In this document: positions 58,137-64,000 of the stretch, piece after piece | Numbering within the stretch: position 1 is the first letter of the stretch | Layout of the letters: every line of letters starts with the position of its first letter | DNA from: Xestospongia muta | Lineage: Eukaryota > Porifera > Demospongiae > Haplosclerida > Petrosiidae | Direction of reading: 5' to 3' | NCBI GenBank assembly: GCA_963693285.1 | Contig: OY848921.1 | Location: forward strand, 930,001 to 994,000 | DNA length: 64,000 bases | Made by a program: the position numbers and the translations under genes | The notes under the pieces: model-generated | Databases searched by the model: none | What the model was told of the DNA's origin: nothing | What the model saw: the letters and a program-made list of their open reading frames with translations, nothing else

Positions 58137-58812
58137 TTTTGGTTTGTGAGTCGTTTCCGGTTGAAAGTCTTGTTTCCTTGTAAGAGAGCGGGCAGCTTCC
58201 TCTTGGTTGCTTGCCAACTCCGGTTGCTTGTAGATACATTTCGAGGTTAAAACAGGAGAGCCATGATTACTACTATCTGATAAAGACGACGAAACAATTA
58301 TAACGTTCTCTGTATTAAGTTGATTGGAATGACAAGAGCTTGAAAGCAAAGAAATTTTGAATTGTTTTCACAAACAGATGATTAGTAAAATTCCTATTTT
58401 TTTCTAAATGTTTAATGTTAAATTACAAAGTGATGATACTGGATTTTCAGGAATTTCTTCAATTAGGAGTTTGATAAATGGAGAGTATATCAAGAAATTA
58501 AGTATAGTAAGGTCTAGTCTGCAATTTGAAAACTGTTGTTACACAATTCAGTGGCGATTTGGAATCTCAAACAAATACTTGAAATTCCAGGAGATTTCTC
58601 ACTTTTAATGTGCCCTGAGACGTGCAAGTCCACAGAGATAAGATAAGGCCGATGATTTGGTTTCCCGAGGGAAGATAACTGCAGTTACAGCTGTACGACA
58701 CAAGACGCTTTTAATAAGGACAAGGACACTTGTCCGACATATTCTAAATGTGACTATCACATGACTTTCACATGACATAAGCGTGGTTACCGGGAAGTTT
58801 CAAATATTTAAG
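58137..58812. other. Divergent region RNF10 / Pro-rich gene
   Basis: The left part (to about 58349) is probably RNF10 5'UTR or an extra coding segment. The remainder is likely a divergent promoter with an ETS-like ACCGGGAAGT at about 58789, 24 bp before the next start codon. No repeat or RNA gene seen. Confidence 0.4.
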
Positions 58813-60497
58813 ATGGCTGGTACCTTGGAAGAATATGATGAGCCCACTCCTCTAAGATCTACTTATTGTAGTCGTTTAACTGAAGAAGAATACGAAGAAG
58901 AGACGTCAGCTTGTACTCAGGAAGCTCTGTCCGAGTTGATTGCTCATCTCAATGAAAACCCTGATGAATATCATAAAGTAGTAAAAAGACGAAAGAAGGA
59001 GGAAGCAGAAGGTGCAGGACTGGTATCATATGTCAAAGTATGTACTCAGAGAAATGGGTATTAATTGGAATGTATGTTATCGATAGGTTAAACTGTTTAC
59101 TTATTTTGGTGGCGAGGACAATTGGTTTGTCACACCTACTAAAGAGGAATGCAATAAGGAATTAGATAAAGTTAAAAGTGACATGATGAATATCTTTACA
59201 TACTCTCAACAAGGTACATATACATATATGTCATCAGTACATGTGTCGGTATTACTTACATGTACATGATTATACTTTATATACTTGAAGGACGACGATT
59301 TTCTGCTCGTCTAGCTGAGAAACGGAAAAGAGCTCTCCTAGAATCGTCCACGTCATCTCCTCTTCTAGCTCCTCCCCCTCCTCCTCCTCCTCCACCCCCT
59401 CCTGTTAATCCACCTACATCCTTTAACCACGTCCCATTACATGCATCTCCTTTAACTGTGAGTCCATCAATGACACACTTGTTTGTTGTGTTGATCTCCA
59501 TTAGTGACATGCTAGTTGTATGGCCATATCAATCTCATTACATTAATTGTTTGTTTGAGTGTAGCATTAGTAGTGTAAACAGTTTATTGTGGATTTTTGT
59601 TGTTAATATTTGTTATATTTACAAAGCATAATAGACTTTAATTCTTATATTTTAACAAACAAACTTTAATAATTATGATGATCTTTCAGGGAGTGTTTCC
59701 ATTATGTACCTATACCCTCAATTCCTTGATTGTATCACATCATATAATTATATACAATTTTATTAGTTTTACTTTATTTGGATATTAGGTATTATTTTAA
59801 AATAATTATATCATTTTATATCTAAATATTTTGGTGATCACTTAATTTATTATTTAAATTACATTTTTCATAACTTATTTAGAGGAAGCCTATGAGCACA
59901 CAATCTAAACAATCTCACTTTATCATGTCGGAAAATTCCCACAAGTCAGTAATAATAATATCTATTATTAATACTTTGTTATTGTTTATCTTTTAGTCGT
60001 AATCGTTATCAAGAGCTCGTTAGGCAATTGGCCAGCTCAGGTCCACGTAATCGTCTGCGACAAACAAGCGAAAACAGGTGCATCAATCTGGTGTTTTTAT
60101 TGATGACACATTTAGCAATATATCTAAGATATAAAGTTGTTTGTTTGTGAAAATAACATGACTTTTTAGAGAAAGTAGTAGGGATATTTCTGCTATAAAG
60201 ATTTGTTGATGTTGTGATTATTGTATTACTAAATTTACATTAAATGAACTTATGGATGGATAGATGGATGGATGGATGGATGGATGGATTGATAGATGAA
60301 ACTATTTCTTGTTTTATGACTACTTATCTCTTAGATCACCAGGAGGTACCCCTAATGGAGGATGGAAGAGGGGAAAACAATGTGAACCAGATCTGATGCC
60401 TTATTTCAATAAAAAACTTATTGATAAATTTAAAAATGTTCGTAGTCCTACACCAGTTAGTCCTGCTTCTCCAAATATGACAGATAGTCCACTCTAA
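58813..60497 (+). CDS. Proline-rich protein, MTFR/PRR11-like at C-terminus
   Basis: Starts MAGTLEEYDEPTPLRSTYCS; the acidic N-terminal exon is followed by VKLFTYFGGEDNWFVTPTKE, then RFSARLAEKRKRALLESS and a run of Pro residues (nine or more). The C-terminal exons encode RNRYQELVRQLASSGPRNRL and RSPGGTPN, then LIDKFKNVRSPTPVSPASP. The order Pro-run, helical LVRQL...RLR, SPGGTP, short helix with K.F resembles the MTFR1/MTFR2/PRR11 family, but only SPGGTP is closely similar and the N-terminus is not recognised. Six exons on standard splice sites. Function therefore open: a nuclear or mitochondrial regulatory protein is a guess. Confidence 0.55.
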
Positions 60498-60732
60498 GTG
60501 AATTTTGTGTTTACTAACTCATATTAATTTTATTTTCTAATGATGTTGTTACAAAAATAATTAATATTACATTTTCAACTTGTCCCTTTAATCTTTAACT
60601 GTCTTTCTAGTCATCATGCATCCATTTACATCTATCTGTCCATTCACAATAATAGATATTAATGTAACAATAACAATATTCATACCTTGTTTGTCTTTAT
60701 AAAAACAACTGTGTTATGACATTGTAACAGTG

Positions 60733-63700
60733 ATGTCTCTCTCTATTGTCATCTTCGTTCTCTCTCTGCTGTCTCCATTAGTAACAGCACAAGGTAAAGC
60801 AAATATTAATATTATTATAACTGTACTATATCTTTACTAGGTCCTCCAGTGATAACACCATCAGGATCAGTGATAGTATTACATGGCAATGATCTATTAG
60901 TTAAATGTGAAGCTAGTGGTAATGTTCTCTCCTATCAGTGGTTAGATAGTAATGGAGTTGTTGTCACTACTTCAAATTCAAGTCCTCTACTATTGAATAT
61001 AACTAATGTGACTCAGTCTGACAGTGGAACATATATCTGTAAAGTAATCTATACCAACTCAGCAACTGAGAGCTCAAGTATTCTCATAACAGTTGAAGGT
61101 ATTAAGATTTAATATATCAATCATTGCATGTCATCTTCAATTTTAGATGGTTGGAGTACATCAGCAAGTTCTCATATTATTGGAGCATTACCTTTTAAAG
61201 ACAAAAAGAGTCTTTCACTTATTATTACTACTGTGGAAAATGAACCAGTCAATTTTACAGTCAAAAACTTAGCAGGAACTATATCAAGTGGCTCGGTTAC
61301 TTCTAATACATTAACAACTGTCATTTTGGATATAAGTAATACTGTTGATAGTAGGACAGACAGAGAGAAAGGTATCATAGTGTCTACAGGATCATGTAAC
61401 AAAATATCAGTCTTTGTTGTTGGTGATGGTGGTGGTAGTCAAACAGCAGGTGTCTATCAGAGTTATCCTACCTGGGGATATCCTGTCAATAAATATGTTT
61501 ACTATGCTATTTCCACTGGTAGTAATATTGTTGATTCATTTAGTACTCTCCTCCTTGTATCTGCCAACAATGATACTATTATTACTATAACTCCTACAGT
61601 TAATATAACTATTCCTTATGATCTGAGCCCCACTGGTATTAATATCATAATAACAGGAGGAAATTCTGTAACTATTCAACTGGACTATCTCCAAACATTT
61701 TTAATTGACTCAACAAATGATCTAACTGGTTCAAAAGTTGTTTCAAACAAACCAATTGCTGTCTACTCAGGACACACATGTGGTGAAGCACCAACACGAG
61801 GAACAGCTGGTTGTGACTTTCTTGGTGAGCAAATACCTCCATCAGCATCTTGGGGTAATTCATTCCTTGTAAGTCCTTTCTCTACTTATAAGTCAGGCTA
61901 TCTGTTGAAGTTTGTCAGCTCTCAACAAAATACTAACATCAATATATCTTGTCATCAATCAAACATCAAATATGAGATATCATCACTACATGAAGATGCA
62001 ATAGCATCACAACTGATCAATGGTCGAAACATTTGTCATATTTACGCAAATAATCCTATTCTTGTAGCACAGTTTTCTTTGGGACAACTTTTTAATCTGG
62101 TTGGAGGTTTTATTTCTAGTGATCCTGCTGTAGTGATTGTTCCTCCGTTCCAACATTATGTGACTAGTACTGTATTTCCTGCTATCAATATTTTGTCGTC
62201 TACAAAATATATGAACTTAGCTGTTATTTCGTCAGATTTCAATTCTTCCCAGGTACTATTAAATGGTGTATCACTTGGCTCAGAAACATGGAGTACAATT
62301 AATAGTGATGATGGGAGTAGTGTAGTTGGTTATGTATTGGCTGGTTATTCTCTTTCAAATAATATTTACAATATCAATTATGAAGATCCAAATGGCAGAC
62401 TCTGTCCACTGATATTTGGTTCATTATTTTTTGTTGGCTATACATATACTGGAGGACTGAACATGATTCCCTATGGATATGAAGGTATAAAGAAGGTGTT
62501 ATTTTACTTAATTGACTTTGTTATTTCAGATATAACACCATCTTCTCCTGTTTGTATTAAAGAAAGTAAGTATAAATAAACCATTTTTTCTTTAATGCTG
62601 TTTCATTTCTTTATAGTTATGACTCCATCTCCATCAATTGGTAATATTTATTATGCTTGTTTGTTTATTATTTTTATTTTAAAGATCTTACTATTAACCT
62701 GAACCCCTTGCTATCAGTGATGAATGGTGACACTGCTGTTCTAAACTGTAGTGCTAGTGGTAACCCTCCTCCTATTGTACACTGGATATTTCATGGTACC
62801 AACATAATAAATGATACTGTTAAGTATATTATTACAAATGGAGTTTTAACAATACTGAATGTAGAGCTTAATGATGCTGGAGATTATCATTGTACTGCAT
62901 CTAATGTATACAGATCTGTGAGTAGCACAATTGAGTTAAAAGTTCAAGGTAACTCTACACTTTAAATTCATAAAATTTATCTACTCTATTTAACAGTACC
63001 TCCATTTTTTATTAATGTTCTATCAACTAAGACATTTGGTATTCTTGGTAGTAACATGAGTATCAACTGCACTGCTTATGGTGTTCCTAGACCTATTGTG
63101 ACATGGAGAAAGAATAATGAAGACATATCCTCATCTTCCCCTGGCATTACTATTATTAATGATAATGTGACAGTTCATCAAGTTACAAGCTACCTCATGT
63201 TGAGTCATATTTCTCATAATGACTCAGGAATATATCACTGTAATGCAAGTAATGAATTAGTTGAAGTGAAATCCATCATCTCATCTGGAAGGGTATGCAT
63301 TTTAAGTAAGTTAAGTAAGTTAGTAACAGCACAAGTTAAAACAAATATTAATATTATCATAACTGTACTATATCTTTACTAGGTCCTCCAGTGATAACAC
63401 CATCAGGATCAGTGATGGTATTGCGTGGCAATGATCTGTTAGCTAAATGTGAAGCTAGTGGTAATGTTCTCTCCTATCAGTGGTTAGATAGTAATGGAGT
63501 TATTATCACTACTTCAAATTCGAGTCCTCTACTATTGAATATAACTAATGTGACTCAGTCTGACAGTGGAACATATATCTGTAAAGTAATCTATACCAAC
63601 TCAGCAACTGAGAACTCGAGTATTCTCATAACAGTTGAAGGTATTAAGATTTAATATATCAATCATTGCATGTCATCTTCAATTTTAGATGGCTGGAGTA

Positions 63701-64000
63701 CATCAGCAAGTTCTCATATTATTGGAGCATTACCTTTTAAAGACAAAAAGAGTCTTTCACTTATTATTACTACTGTGGAAAATGAACCAGTCAATTTTAC
63801 AGTCAAAAACTTAGCAGGAACTATATCGAGTGGGTCAGTTACTTCCAATACATTAACAACTGTCATTTTGGATTTAAGTAATACTGTTGATAGTAGGACA
63901 GACCGAGAGAAAGGTATCATAGTGTCTACAGGATCGTGTAGCAAAATATCAGTCTTTGTTGTTGGTGATGGTGGTGGTAGTCAAACAGCAGGTGTCTATC
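60733..64000 (+). CDS. Secreted/surface Ig - IgGFc-binding repeat protein, 3' end outside window
   Basis: Exons read in frame: 60733-60793 (signal peptide MSLSIVIFVLSLLSPLVTAQ), 60841-61098 (Ig), 61147-62484 (large IgGFc-binding-type domain), 62530-62565 and 62617-62640 (small linkers), 62685-62948 (Ig), 62997-63305 (Ig), 63383-63640 (Ig, copy of the first), 63689-64000+ (second IgGFc-binding copy). All joins are phase 1. The big domain shows YYAIS, TFLIDSTNDLTGSKVVSNKP, IAVYSGHTCGEAP, CDFLGEQIPPSASWG and FLVSPF, typical of the IgGFc_binding family seen in FCGBP and in many invertebrate surface proteins. N-glycosylation sites are numerous. No TM in the visible part. Role in adhesion or self/non-self recognition is inference. 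Confidence 0.8.
60778..64000 (+). repeat. 2542-bp tandem duplication (two copies, second truncated by window end)
   Basis: Sequence from 60778 recurs from 63320 with an offset of exactly 2542 bp, including introns, at roughly 96-97 percent identity over the 680 bp visible in both copies. Copy 2 carries the tail of the signal-peptide exon (agtaacagcacaag) inside an intron. Confidence 0.92.

Noticed and set aside
58137..58349. RNF10 start at 58349
   Set aside because: That start is a TTG; the frame upstream of 58136 has no ATG, so I treat it as 5'UTR or part of an unplaced exon.
59277..59510. Gly-run minus-strand ORF
   Set aside because: Shadow of the poly-Pro codons of the plus-strand gene.

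Overview
The window looks like animal nuclear DNA from a demosponge, close to Amphimedon in style. It is AT-rich, gene-dense and intron-rich. Neighbouring genes sit 70-350 bp apart in mixed orientation, most introns are 40-200 nt, and long (GA)n/(CT)n microsatellites recur. The gene content is metazoan (adhesion GPCRs with GPS motifs, STK36/Fused, HAUS8, a CENP-Q-like protein, C22orf39/PANTS, GNB1L, RNF10) and is mixed with lineage-specific surface proteins of a kind expanded in sponges. Species is inferred, not proven. All gene models were read by eye from splice-site consensus and frame.

Layout from left to right: the 3' part of an adhesion GPCR (+); TRMT61A tRNA methyltransferase (-); STK36/Fused kinase (+); a 14.3-kb, 32-exon chimeric receptor (-) with a signal peptide, NIDO domain, 14 Ig domains, EGF, a 15th Ig, HormR, GAIN/GPS and 7TM; a single-exon beta-helix membrane protein (-); AMD1 S-adenosylmethionine decarboxylase (-); a WSCD-like sulfotransferase (+); HAUS8 (-); intronless fructose-bisphosphate aldolase (+); mitochondrial phosphatidylserine decarboxylase PISD (+); PANTS (-). 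A gene-poor 2.1-kb stretch follows, holding a TIR-flanked DNA transposon with a decayed PHD-finger-like sequence. Then come a CENP-Q-like gene (+), CDK7 (-), a second single-exon beta-helix membrane protein (+), an unrecognised coiled-coil gene (-), squalene epoxidase (-), GNB1L (+), RNF10 (-), an MTFR/PRR11-like Pro-rich gene (+), and a secreted or surface Ig / IgGFc-binding protein (+) that is truncated by the window end and carries a 2.54-kb internal tandem duplication.

The conserved genes are housekeeping: tRNA modification, polyamine, glycolysis, phospholipid and sterol metabolism, transcription and cell-cycle kinases, spindle. They do not form a pathway cluster. The genes most likely to be new biology are the cell-surface ones: the NIDO-Ig-adhesion GPCR, the pair of Pmp-repeat-like beta-helix multipass proteins, and the tandemly duplicating Ig-IgGFc protein. 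All three have the look of recognition or adhesion molecules; that role is inference. Noncoding points of interest are a shared promoter module beside CDK7 and TRMT61A, CACGTG boxes in several promoters, and CT microsatellites lying just in front of 3' splice sites.
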